A stretch of DNA of 64,000 nt from Gottschalkiaceae bacterium SANA (GTDB taxonomy: Bacteria > Bacillota > Clostridia > Tissierellales > GPF-1), in assembly GCA_036323355.1 (NCBI GenBank), contig AP028876.1, forward strand, positions 682,001-746,000, in the 5' to 3' direction. Position 1 is the first letter of the stretch, and each line of letters opens with the position of its first letter. The position numbers were made by a program, and so were the translations under genes. Below the pieces are notes generated by a model, which was not told the origin of the DNA, made no database searches, and was given only the letters and a program-made list of their open reading frames with translations. Positions 1-7,461 of this stretch are shown piece by piece.

Positions 1-750
1 GTTCAAAGCGAGTTGTATCGAACTTACCATATGACGGATCCAACTGTATTCTATACCCGTGAGGATATTTGGAATATTGCCGAAGAGAAGTATATGGAAG
101 GCGTACAAACCGTGGAACCTAATTATGTAATGTTCCGTTTGCCGGACGATGGGGAAGCTGAATTTTTATTGACGATCCCGTATACACCTAAAGGCAAGCC
201 AAATATGACTTCCTTGTTTGTCGCCCGTAATGACGGTGACAATTATGGAGACTTGGTTCTCTATGAATTTCCGAAAGACAAGTCTGTAATGGGACCAATT
301 ATGCTGGAATCAAGGATTGATCAAAATCCTGAAATTTCTTCTCAATTGACCCTATGGGGCCAACAGGGATCCAGTGTACTACGTGGGAATATTATTGTAA
401 TTCCATTGGACGATTCACTTCTCTATGTGGAACCCATTTATCTGCAGGCAGACAATGCTAACAGCTTGCCGGAAATGCGACGAGTAATTGCAGCCCATGG
501 AGATGACATTGTCATGGAGGAAACCCTGGAAGAGGCCTTGCTGGCTTTGTTTGGGGGAACCAGAACCACAGACAATGAAGGTAATGAGGTGGATTTGACT
601 GAAGAGACTTTGATTGAGTTGATTAATCGGGCTCAAAATCTGTATGATGATGCGCAAGAAGCCGTTAAAATAGGCGACTGGTCAAACTATGGACGTTTTA
701 TGGATTCTTTGGCAAAAACATTGAATGAGTTGAGTAGCCAAACTGAATAA
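1..750 (+). CDS. UPF0182 (COG1615) family membrane protein, C-terminal part
   Basis: The reading frame is open from the first base, so this is the 3' part of a longer gene cut by the window edge. The visible 249 residues match the soluble C-terminal half of the UPF0182/COG1615 family: an early YHMTDPTVFY-like segment, then a region rich in SQLTLWGQQGS and VLRGNIIVIPLDDSLLYVEPIYLQ-type strands, and an acidic, helical tail. Family members have several N-terminal membrane helices, which would lie upstream of the window. The cellular role of the family is not established. A rho-independent terminator follows 13 bases after the stop. The family call is from memory of its conserved C-terminal motifs. 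Confidence 0.85.
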   Translation, partial: VQSELYRTYHMTDPTVFYTREDIWNIAEEKYMEGVQTVEPNYVMFRLPDDGEAEFLLTIPYTPKGKPNMTSLFVARNDGDNYGDLVLYEFPKDKSVMGPIMLESRIDQNPEISSQLTLWGQQGSSVLRGNIIVIPLDDSLLYVEPIYLQADNANSLPEMRRVIAAHGDDIVMEETLEEALLALFGGTRTTDNEGNEVDLTEETLIELINRAQNLYDDAQEAVKIGDWSNYGRFMDSLAKTLNELSSQTE

Positions 751-762
751 GAATTGAGTGCA

Positions 763-787
763 AACCTCCCGAATTTGGGAGGTTTTT
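763..787 (+). terminator. Rho-independent terminator after the UPF0182 gene
   Basis: AACCTCCC and GGGAGGTT pair around a short loop and are followed by TTTTT. It sits directly behind the stop codon at 750. Confidence 0.85.
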
Positions 788-871
788 CATTTGCAGAGGG
801 TGTAATCTGCAAATATAAGTTAAGCGAAGGCGGTCAGTCTTGAAAATATTTCAAGATGAATTCATTTGGCA
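787..871 (+). repeat. 85-bp direct repeat, copy 1
   Basis: This segment is repeated without visible change at 1006-1090, a period of 219 bases. It starts in the T-run of the upstream terminator and includes the short inverted pair TTGCAGA/TCTGCAA. A 16-base sub-repeat, GATGAATAGATCTTCG, also occurs at 874-889 and 987-1002, between the two copies. No gene is seen in the copies. Confidence 0.9.
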
Positions 872-1005
872 AAGATGAATAGATCTTCGTTAAGCATTAA
901 GCAAAATGCACGAATTTGCTAATATGCGAAAAAAACGAAGATGGTTTGGCTTGAACATCGAGAAAGACAAAATTCATCAAGGAAAGGATGAATAGATCTT
1001 CGCAA

Positions 1006-1090
1006 TCATTTGCAGAGGGTGTAATCTGCAAATATAAGTTAAGCGAAGGCGGTCAGTCTTGAAAATATTTCAAGATGAATTCATTTGGCA
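1006..1090 (+). repeat. 85-bp direct repeat, copy 2
   Basis: Second copy of the segment at 787-871. It ends 58 bases before the start codon of the cysteine-synthase-like gene, so the promoter of that gene may lie in or next to the repeat. The two copies look identical, which points to a recent duplication or to gene conversion. Confidence 0.9.
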
Positions 1091-1148
1091 GAAGGCCAGG
1101 GATTTGTTAGAATAGGAAGAGAAGAAAACAAGCCAAAGGGGGAGCCAC

Positions 1149-2111
1149 ATGATAGCAAAACGACTAAGCGATTTAGTGGGAAATACACCAATTCTGGAAT
1201 TGGATCAAGGACGGTACGAGATTCCAGAGAATGTACATGTTTTTTTAAAGATGGAGTCGATGAATCCCGGTACGAGTGTTAAGGATCGAACGGTTTCATA
1301 TATGTTCGATAAGCTAGAAGAATCCGGTGAATTATTGCCTGGTGGTACAGTGATTGACGCCAATGCTGGAAATACTGGGGTTGCCCTTGCCTGGGTGGGT
1401 GCAGAGCGTGGATATAAGATTGTCTTGGTTTTACCGGAAGATTACATAATAGAGAAACAGATTATGTGCAGGGCTTTGGGTGCAGAAATCATTCATGTCC
1501 CTTGTTGTTCAGATCATACGGAAACGGATGCAGCGGTCAACAAGTATCGTAGCGAACACCCGGATGCTTACTATTTTGATCAGTATGAGAATCCCCTGAA
1601 TATGCAGGTGCATTATGAGGTAACTGGACCGGAATTATATAGTCAGCTTGACGGTAAAATTGATATTTATATGCATGGTGCAGGTACAGGCGGCACATTT
1701 ACAGGGGTTGCAAAATACCTAAAGGAACAAAGCGAAGTGATTCAAGCGATCATCGTTCAACCGGAGGGGTCTGTATATTCAGGCGATAAATTCAAATCCT
1801 TTACATGCTCGGGAATTGGCAATAGCTTTATCCCGGGAAATCTAGATTTGAGTCTGGCCGATGAAATCGTTGATGTAAATCAAAAACAAATTGACGCGAC
1901 GCTTTGGGAAGTTGCAAAAAAATCCGGTCTTTTAATCGGACAAGCAACAGGGGCTCATGTATACGCAGCAATTCGCAAGGCAAAAACGATGGCGGGTACG
2001 GATGAGAAGAACATTGTGGTGATGGCGACGGATGACAGCTGGAAGTACTTCACCAAAAATATCTTTGATACTTGCGACTGGATGGAAGCGAAAAATCGAT
2101 TGGTAAAATAG
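1149..2111 (+). CDS. PLP-dependent cysteine synthase / cystathionine beta-synthase-like enzyme
   Basis: This 320-residue protein belongs to the fold-type II PLP enzymes related to cysteine synthase. The N-terminus reads LSDLVGNTPILEL, and the PLP lysine lies in the motif PGTSVKDR (about residue 45). The substrate-loop motif is NAGNTGVALAW, where cysteine synthases usually have TSGNTG. The phosphate-binding glycine loop is GAGTGGTFTGVAKYL. The family uses O-acetylserine, or serine plus homocysteine, to form a new C-S bond in the cytoplasm. The altered substrate loop makes the exact substrate uncertain. The start has GGGGGAG about 7 bases upstream. The gene stands alone after the repeats and before the serS leader. 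Confidence 0.85.
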   Translation: MIAKRLSDLVGNTPILELDQGRYEIPENVHVFLKMESMNPGTSVKDRTVSYMFDKLEESGELLPGGTVIDANAGNTGVALAWVGAERGYKIVLVLPEDYIIEKQIMCRALGAEIIHVPCCSDHTETDAAVNKYRSEHPDAYYFDQYENPLNMQVHYEVTGPELYSQLDGKIDIYMHGAGTGGTFTGVAKYLKEQSEVIQAIIVQPEGSVYSGDKFKSFTCSGIGNSFIPGNLDLSLADEIVDVNQKQIDATLWEVAKKSGLLIGQATGAHVYAAIRKAKTMAGTDEKNIVVMATDDSWKYFTKNIFDTCDWMEAKNRLVK

Positions 2112-2115
2112 GGGA

Positions 2116-2145
2116 TTGACGGACTTTGGTCCCTTGTGGTATCAT
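2116..2145 (+). promoter_or_regulatory. Sigma-A promoter of the serS leader
   Basis: A -35 box TTGACG (2116-2121) and a -10 box TATCAT (2140-2145) are separated by 18 bases. The predicted start lies just before the T-box stem I. Confidence 0.6.
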
Positions 2146-2151
2146 ACGAAT

Positions 2152-2371
2152 ATATTGATTGAGCGATGAAGAGCTTAGTACCTTTGATTTGTTACATAGA
2201 GACCTTGTGTCGGGTGAAAACAAGGATCAAAACAAAGGGAATCCACCTTGGAGCTTTCGGAAACGACCGGACCGCCGGTTACAGCGGATACTGAGGGAGT
2301 CTGTTTACAGGCTAACTAGGGTGGCAACGCGGAATTGATCCGTCCCTATATTTTATAGGGACGGTTTTTTT
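2152..2371 (+). ncRNA. T-box leader upstream of serS (serine specific)
   Basis: The leader carries the T-box core AGGGTGGCAACGCGG (2318-2332). In stem I an AGTA element is followed by CCTTTG, and CAAAGG on the other side is followed by GAA and the triplet TCC (2242-2244). That is the usual loop-E arrangement and makes TCC, a serine codon, the specifier. The TGGC bulge fits a tRNA with discriminator G, as expected for tRNA-Ser. Uncharged tRNA-Ser would stabilise the antiterminator and switch on serS. Confidence 0.93.
2340..2371 (+). terminator. T-box terminator hairpin of serS
   Basis: CCGTCCCTATA pairs with TATAGGGACGG and is followed by TTTTTTT. This is the terminator alternative of the T-box. 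Confidence 0.9.
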
Positions 2372-2508
2372 ATTTATAAGGAAATAGGTCTTTGGTGAGC
2401 ACTCAGCTGTGATATCAATCGGTTACCTGCGACGACACAAAGACAGCCTGTCTTGAACAGAATTCAAGACAGAATTTATTATGAAATGGACAAGAAGGGG
2501 TGAACGTG

Positions 2509-3774
2509 ATGTTGGACATCAAACGTATTCGAAAGAATCCAGAAGAAGTACAGGAATTGTTAAAGAGAAGAGGCGACTATGACCTAGGTGGTTTGATCGC
2601 ATTGGACGAAGAACGCAGAACGCTGTTGGTTGATATGGAATCGAAAAAGGCCGAGCAGAATCGTGCTTCAAAAGAAATTCCAAAATTGAAAAAAGAGGGT
2701 AAGGATGCCTCGGAAATTTTTGCCGCAATGAAAACTTTATCTGGCGAGGTCAAAGGACTTGAAGCTAAGGTTAAAGAGGTAGACGATCAAATCGATACAA
2801 TCTTGATGACTTTGCCCAACACGCCATGCCCGGATGTTACAATAGGAAAAGATGAAAACGACAACGTAGAGGTTATGTCCTTTATGGAGCCGACTGCTTT
2901 TGATTTTGAACCTCAAGCTCATTGGGACCTTGGCACAACCTTGGATATCCTTGATTTCGAGCGAGCAGCAAAGATCACAGGAGCAAGATTTACCTTGTTT
3001 AAGGGATTAGGCGCACGATTAGAAAGAGCGATTGCCGCTTTTATGCTACAGACCCATACGGAGAATCATGGATACACGGAGATTGCACCGCCATATATGG
3101 TGAATCGTGCATCGATGACCGGAACGGGACAATTGCCCAAGTTTGAGGACGATGCTTTTCATCTTCCTTCAAAAGATTTCTTTTTGGTTCCAACGGCAGA
3201 AGTGCCGGTTACCAACCTTCACCGAGATGAGGTGATCGATCAAGCGGCCTTGCCGGTAAACTACACGGCGTATACGCCTTGCTTCCGTCAAGAGGCAGGA
3301 AGCGCAGGCCGAGATACAAGAGGCTTGATTCGAAATCATCAGTTTGACAAGGTGGAACTGGTAAAATTTGCGCATCCGGATCACTCTTATGAGCAGTTGG
3401 AAATTTTGACTAATCATGCAGAAGCGATTTTAAAGGCCTTGAAGTTGCCATATCGCAAGGTGGAATTATGTACAGGAGATATTGGATTCTCTAGCGCCAA
3501 GACCTATGATCTTGAGGTGTGGATGCCAAGTTATAACCGATATGTCGAAATTAGTTCATGTTCTAATTTTGAGGATTTCCAAGCAAGACGTGCAAATATT
3601 AAATTTAGAGACCTAGAGACAAAGAAACTACGGTTTGTGCATACGTTAAATGGTTCAGGACTTGCAGTTGGTCGTACTTTTGCAGCAATCCTGGAGAACT
3701 ATCAAAATGCTGATGGAAGCATCACTGTTCCAGAGGTATTGCGCCACTTTATGGGCGTGGATGTTATTCGCTAG
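2509..3774 (+). CDS. serS: Serine--tRNA ligase
   Basis: Seryl-tRNA synthetase charges tRNA-Ser with serine in the cytoplasm. The 421 residues match the usual bacterial length. The N-terminus [14 protein letters not shown] begins the long antiparallel coiled-coil arm that binds the tRNA variable arm (about residues 30-110). The class II catalytic core follows, with [16 protein letters not shown], the motif 2 region [25 protein letters not shown], and motif 3 [10 protein letters not shown] near the C-terminus. The ATG at 2509 is preferred over a GTG at 2500 because it has AAGGGG at a better distance and matches the conserved family start. The gene is controlled by the T-box at 2152-2371. Confidence 0.97.
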   Translation: MLDIKRIRKNPEEVQELLKRRGDYDLGGLIALDEERRTLLVDMESKKAEQNRASKEIPKLKKEGKDASEIFAAMKTLSGEVKGLEAKVKEVDDQIDTILMTLPNTPCPDVTIGKDENDNVEVMSFMEPTAFDFEPQAHWDLGTTLDILDFERAAKITGARFTLFKGLGARLERAIAAFMLQTHTENHGYTEIAPPYMVNRASMTGTGQLPKFEDDAFHLPSKDFFLVPTAEVPVTNLHRDEVIDQAALPVNYTAYTPCFRQEAGSAGRDTRGLIRNHQFDKVELVKFAHPDHSYEQLEILTNHAEAILKALKLPYRKVELCTGDIGFSSAKTYDLEVWMPSYNRYVEISSCSNFEDFQARRANIKFRDLETKKLRFVHTLNGSGLAVGRTFAAILENYQNADGSITVPEVLRHFMGVDVIR

Positions 3775-3875
3775 CTATTCTCACGTATTTCGTGTGAACC
3801 GGGGCTGGGCAGTGTCAATCATGTTTTTTTATATGGGGATGTAAAATCAACGAGGGGACTCCAGCCCCAGGTATT

Positions 3876-3913
3876 AAGCTTCGTCAGAAACAGTCTGACG
3901 GAGCTTTTTTTTT
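3876..3913 (+). terminator. Rho-independent terminator after serS
   Basis: AGCTTCGTCAGA pairs with TCTGACGGAGCT and is followed by nine T residues. It ends the serS transcript. The 100 bases before it contain a longer-range complementary pair, GGGGCTGG (3800-3807) and CCAGCCCC (3861-3868), which may form a further stem in the serS 3' end. Confidence 0.88.
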
Positions 3914-4031
3914 ATACAAATAAGGAATACAATAAAAATAGAAAGAAATTGAAAGAAACGCCACTTTTTCTGCTTAGTTTCGTCGTATATATAAGCAGGA
4001 GTAGAAAGACAATGAAAAAGGAGGAAATAGA

Positions 4032-6239
4032 ATGAAAAGACTATTGGCATTTCTATTGATTGCCGTGTTACTTGCAGGAGCTGTGGGAACATCAGCCTTT
4101 GCAGCACCTGGCAACAGTGGAAAGGTGCATTGGAAAGATCAATTGATTATGAAATGGGATGAGATGCTAGAAGAGTATCTGGCATTAAAAGACAAATTAG
4201 AAGATCATGGAAGCCTGAATGGGGTGGATGAGGATCGTTACGATGAATTAGAAGAAATTTTGACGAGTAACAGTAAGGAAGCGAAGAAGTTTTATCTTGC
4301 TCTTCGTAATCATCTAAATAACAAGCATTATGTGGAACAACCCTATGTGCAAGATGCGGTTAGCGTGATGAATCGATTTAGACATCGCTTCGAAAATTGG
4401 GATGTGTTGCCGTTTAACAGCATTATCAGTCACAAGTACAATTTCTTGTTTGATACACCACCAATGTTGGCGGATGGTAGAACCTTAGTGCCTGTACGAG
4501 CCCTTGTAGAAGCCCTAGATGCTGATGTCGATTGGATTCCATATTGGGATAACAATTCGTTAACCTTTGGCAATTTTGCAGGATTCTCCAATATTGATTT
4601 GGAGGGAATGAGTGAAACTGCAGATGAGTGGCTGGATGATGAAATGAATGCCAATATTAATGTGGGCACACGAGTTTCTGTTGTTCGCATTACTTTAGAA
4701 GATGTTGAAATTGCATTATTTATTGATTTCCCTGTCGCATATGTCAAGGAAGATGGAAATATTCGTTGGGAAGCATTAGATACCAAACCACAGATATTTG
4801 ATGATCGCACCTATGTACCGCTTCGATTTATTTCAGAAACCTTTGATTTAGAAGTCACATGGGATGATGGAACGATTATTATTGACGATGATGATGATCA
4901 AGATGAACCGAATATTCCTTCGGACATTGCCCGAAATAGCGGAGATGTTACGCAAGAGCCCATCACGGGAAATATGTACAAATTAAACGTTAATTTTGAT
5001 CCATCGGACTATGACGTGACTGTAACGAGTACGGATGGTTTAGATCAAGGAAACAACGTTGATTTGTTGGTTAATTATAATGATTTCACCTTGTTTAATT
5101 TCAAACTTGATGGATATTATGTTGGCTTGGCAATTGATGTGCCTGACGAAATTGATTACGATTATGATACAGAGGACGTAGTTGATGTAGAGTGGAGAGG
5201 CAATGACATTGATAGCTATCAAATCGTAAATGATGAACTCTATGTGTACGTACCTGTAACAAAATCACTTGTGGGTACGAGTCCAAATCTTGAAGTCAGA
5301 TGGGATCTAGATCTCGATAGAGAAACATTTGATGTGAAGTTGCAGTATTTGGCCTTCGAAAATGCGCCTGTGGTAGAAATGCCGATTGATCGAGTAGATG
5401 ATGAAGTGATTCAGTACAATAACGTGGGCGGATTAAATTTAGATTTCAATTTTGATGGCGATGATAAAGATTTGGATATCGTTGGCGAGACAGGCAATCA
5501 AGTGCCGTTTATTGAAGCTGGTGATCCGTTACCAACAAAAGCTGGAAACTTTATTGGTATTCGAATTCCTTCTCCTGATGGATTTGATGATGAAGATTTT
5601 GAGTATATCGAATTTGAAAGCATGATCTTGGATGAAGATGAATTTGATTTGAATGATAACCGATTGGTTTATTATCTTGAAGTTGATCAAGAGAATCAAG
5701 CAGTTGCAAAAGAACTACGAATTAAATGGGGTCCAGAATATGTCGATGAGCTCATTGAAATTCGTTGGTTTGGTTTAAATTTAGAAGATGAGATTGTAAG
5801 TCCAATAAGATCAGCGGGCAGTATTCAACAAGATCCGGCTGTTACAGGCGGATTAGGTCTTGAGTATGTATTCGATGAGATGGAGAATGAATTGACCATT
5901 ACGACTCAAGAGGGACGAGCAGTGACCTACTACAAAGCGAGTGAAGGATCCTTGATGGACTTGGACGACGTGGCGTTAGTAGATGGAAATTGGGTTGGTA
6001 TTGAGATCCTCCTTCCAACAAATTATGATGGCGAAACGATTAAAGAGTTGAAAATTGGTGGAGAGACTTGGACTGACCTCGATTTAGATGGAAGTGGCAA
6101 AGACCGTTTGTGGTTCTATTTTGAAGCAGAAGTTGGCGTCAGTGAATTTGAGATCGAAATCATATGGGCAGACAACTTTGAAGCTGAAACCATTGAAGTA
6201 ATTGTTTCACTTGGTGAGTTGGCTGAACCTACGGAATAA
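4032..6239 (+). CDS. Secreted protein with CuAO-N-like domain and three acidic tandem repeats
   Basis: The 735-residue product has a clear signal peptide (residues 1-25, ending SAFAA). A helical region (about 30-125) follows. A copper-amine-oxidase N-terminal-like domain (about 130-290) is recognised by the paired motifs GRTLVPVRALVEALDADVDW and RTYVPLRFISETFDLEVTW. The remainder, about 300-735, is very rich in Asp and Glu. It contains three diverged repeats of about 130 residues, each with a V/I-G-I-x-I-x-x-P segment, a block ending L-x-x-Y-x-E-V, and a final E-I-x-W strand. Such domains are common in secreted and surface proteins of Clostridia and do not imply amine oxidase activity. GGAGG lies just before the start. 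A terminator and the tRNA gene follow. Confidence 0.8.
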   Translation: MKRLLAFLLIAVLLAGAVGTSAFAAPGNSGKVHWKDQLIMKWDEMLEEYLALKDKLEDHGSLNGVDEDRYDELEEILTSNSKEAKKFYLALRNHLNNKHYVEQPYVQDAVSVMNRFRHRFENWDVLPFNSIISHKYNFLFDTPPMLADGRTLVPVRALVEALDADVDWIPYWDNNSLTFGNFAGFSNIDLEGMSETADEWLDDEMNANINVGTRVSVVRITLEDVEIALFIDFPVAYVKEDGNIRWEALDTKPQIFDDRTYVPLRFISETFDLEVTWDDGTIIIDDDDDQDEPNIPSDIARNSGDVTQEPITGNMYKLNVNFDPSDYDVTVTSTDGLDQGNNVDLLVNYNDFTLFNFKLDGYYVGLAIDVPDEIDYDYDTEDVVDVEWRGNDIDSYQIVNDELYVYVPVTKSLVGTSPNLEVRWDLDLDRETFDVKLQYLAFENAPVVEMPIDRVDDEVIQYNNVGGLNLDFNFDGDDKDLDIVGETGNQVPFIEAGDPLPTKAGNFIGIRIPSPDGFDDEDFEYIEFESMILDEDEFDLNDNRLVYYLEVDQENQAVAKELRIKWGPEYVDELIEIRWFGLNLEDEIVSPIRSAGSIQQDPAVTGGLGLEYVFDEMENELTITTQEGRAVTYYKASEGSLMDLDDVALVDGNWVGIEILLPTNYDGETIKELKIGGETWTDLDLDGSGKDRLWFYFEAEVGVSEFEIEIIWADNFEAETIEVIVSLGELAEPTE

Positions 6240-6270
6240 CCGATACCTGCACCATAAATAGATGAGAGGA

Positions 6271-6293
6271 AGGCAGCCAAAAGGCTGTCTTTC
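6271..6293 (+). terminator. Rho-independent terminator after the acidic secreted protein
   Basis: AGGCAGCC and GGCTGTCT form an eight-base-pair stem around AAAA, followed by TTCTT. It abuts the promoter of the tRNA gene. Confidence 0.8.
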
Positions 6294-6322
6294 TTGACAT
6301 TTCGAGCCAATCTAGTTACACT
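6294..6322 (+). promoter_or_regulatory. Promoter of tRNA-Arg
   Basis: A -35 box TTGACA (6294-6299) and a -10 box TACACT (6317-6322) are separated by 17 bases and end 13 bases before the tRNA. Confidence 0.7.
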
Positions 6323-6335
6323 AGTATAGGTATTT

Positions 6336-6412
6336 GTTCTCGTAGCTCAGTAGGATAGAGCGACCGCCTCCTAAGCGGTAGGTCGGAGGTTCGACTCCTC
6401 TCGGGAACGCCA
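6336..6412 (+). tRNA. tRNA-Arg (anticodon CCT)
   Basis: A full cloverleaf can be drawn. The acceptor stem is GTTCTCG/CGGGAAC, the D arm GCTC...GAGC, and the anticodon arm ACCGC-CTCCTAA-GCGGT gives anticodon CCT for the codon AGG. The T arm has the loop TTCGACT, and the 3' end CCA is encoded. It stands alone between the two CuAO-N-like protein genes and has its own promoter and terminator. Confidence 0.96.
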
Positions 6413-6427
6413 GATAGAAATAAAGAG

Positions 6428-6481
6428 AAAGCATTGAAATTTAGGGTCTGTTATGATCCTGGGTTTCAATGCTTTTTTTAT
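6428..6481 (+). terminator. Terminator after tRNA-Arg
   Basis: AAGCATTGAAA and TTTCAATGCTT pair across a 24-base loop and are followed by a T-run. Confidence 0.8.
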
Positions 6482-6552
6482 TTGAATATTTTGACTCATC
6501 CATATGAAAGTGGTAAACTTTAGGTATAAATCAATAATTTAGGAGGTTCTAC

Positions 6553-7023
6553 GTGAAAAAGTATATTTTGCTTATGATATGTTTAATTCTGACGTTTTCC
6601 TCATCGGTTTTTGTTTTAGAAGAAAAAGAGTTTGTTACGGTTTATGTTGATGGGGAAGAAGTTGCTTTTCCAGATGAAAGGCCTTATGTTAATGAAGATG
6701 AACGAACGATGGTGCCGATTCGATTTGTTTCTGAATTGCTAGGGGCAAAAGTAATTTGGAATCAGGAGTGGGAGTATGCCAAGATTCTTAAAGGCGACGA
6801 TGAAATTGTGATTGCAATCGGTACGAAAACGATCATTAAAAATGGTGATTATTACACCATGGATACAGAAGCAGAGTTAATAGGTGAGCGTACAATGGTA
6901 CCGCTGAGGTTTATTTCTGAGCATCTTGGGGCGAAAGTTTCTTGGGCTGAGAAGACCGAGAGTGTATATATAGAAATTGATTTCGCAGAAGACCCATCGA
7001 CCGAGATGGTCACGAGCCAATAG
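6553..7023 (+). CDS. Secreted CuAO-N-like (stalk-type) domain protein
   Basis: This 156-residue protein has an N-terminal signal sequence (about residues 1-20) with no lipobox, and then a single copper-amine-oxidase N-terminal-like domain. The domain shows the paired repeats typical of the family: ERTMVPIRFVSELLGAKVIW at about residues 51-70 and ERTMVPLRFISEHLGAKVSW near the C-terminus. It is close in sequence style to the domain of the large acidic protein at 4032-6239, on the other side of the tRNA gene. It probably works outside the membrane, perhaps as a wall-associated or protein-interaction module; no enzymatic residues are visible. The ribosome-binding site AGGAGGT lies seven bases before the start. 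Confidence 0.8.
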   Translation: MKKYILLMICLILTFSSSVFVLEEKEFVTVYVDGEEVAFPDERPYVNEDERTMVPIRFVSELLGAKVIWNQEWEYAKILKGDDEIVIAIGTKTIIKNGDYYTMDTEAELIGERTMVPLRFISEHLGAKVSWAEKTESVYIEIDFAEDPSTEMVTSQ

Positions 7024-7339
7024 ACAGAATAGATTTGAGATTTGTGAAATCTAGAGGTGATATTTTCAATGAAAAAGCCATGTTTTTCAAGGATAGAAGG
7101 ATAAAATTCATTGGCAGCATGTGAATTATTAATCTATTTTAGGAGGAAGAGCTTGATAAAATGTTCGATGCACTCGAGTATATGACAGATATGTTCGAAG
7201 ACTTATAAGCGACTGATTTGTCAAAATACAGCATACGACGATAAGGTCACGATCAAGTAATCGGGTAAGATTGAGTGTTCAAGAGTTTTTGGATTGCCGA
7301 ATTTTTCTTGGCAGCTTCAATTTTACGACAAAGAGCAAG

Positions 7340-7379
7340 CGGGAGTTTGATGAAGGTTCATCAAACTCCTGTTTTTTTT
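7340..7379 (+). terminator. Rho-independent terminator
   Basis: GGGAGTTTGATGAA pairs with TTCATCAAACTCCT and is followed by eight or more T residues. Confidence 0.88.
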
Positions 7380-7418
7380 TGGAAGAAATCGATGGAAAGG
7401 TTAAAAATAACGGTAATA

Positions 7419-7449
7419 AAAAAGACCCATTCTTCCGAATGGATCTTTG
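7419..7449 (-). terminator. Terminator of the MetRS-like gene
   Basis: Read on the minus strand, AAGATCCATTC and GAATGGGTCTT pair around GGAA and are followed by TTTTATT. It lies just behind the stop codon of the minus-strand gene. Confidence 0.85.
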
Positions 7450-7461
7450 TTGAAACTGTCT

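Larger units (their letters stand above)
7024..7461 (+). other. Intergenic stretch with two terminators and no convincing gene
   Basis: About 440 bases separate the secreted protein gene from the convergent MetRS-like gene. A good rho-independent terminator lies at 7340-7379. A second hairpin at 7419-7449 faces the minus strand. An AGGAGGA sequence at 7141 precedes a 15-codon ORF (7161-7208), but the spacing is long and I do not call it a gene. I see nothing else. Confidence 0.6.

Noticed and set aside
787-1090. CRISPR array or insertion sequence ends
   Set aside because: Only two long copies, no regular spacers, no cas genes, no transposase or terminal inverted repeats.
3790-3870. Possible structured RNA after serS (GGGGCTGG pairing with CCAGCCCC)
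   Set aside because: Only one stem is visible, no match to a known RNA family, and it sits in the serS 3' region before its terminator.
7161-7208. 15-codon ORF after AGGAGGA
   Set aside because: Spacing to the ATG is 13 bases and no similarity is recognised; likely chance.
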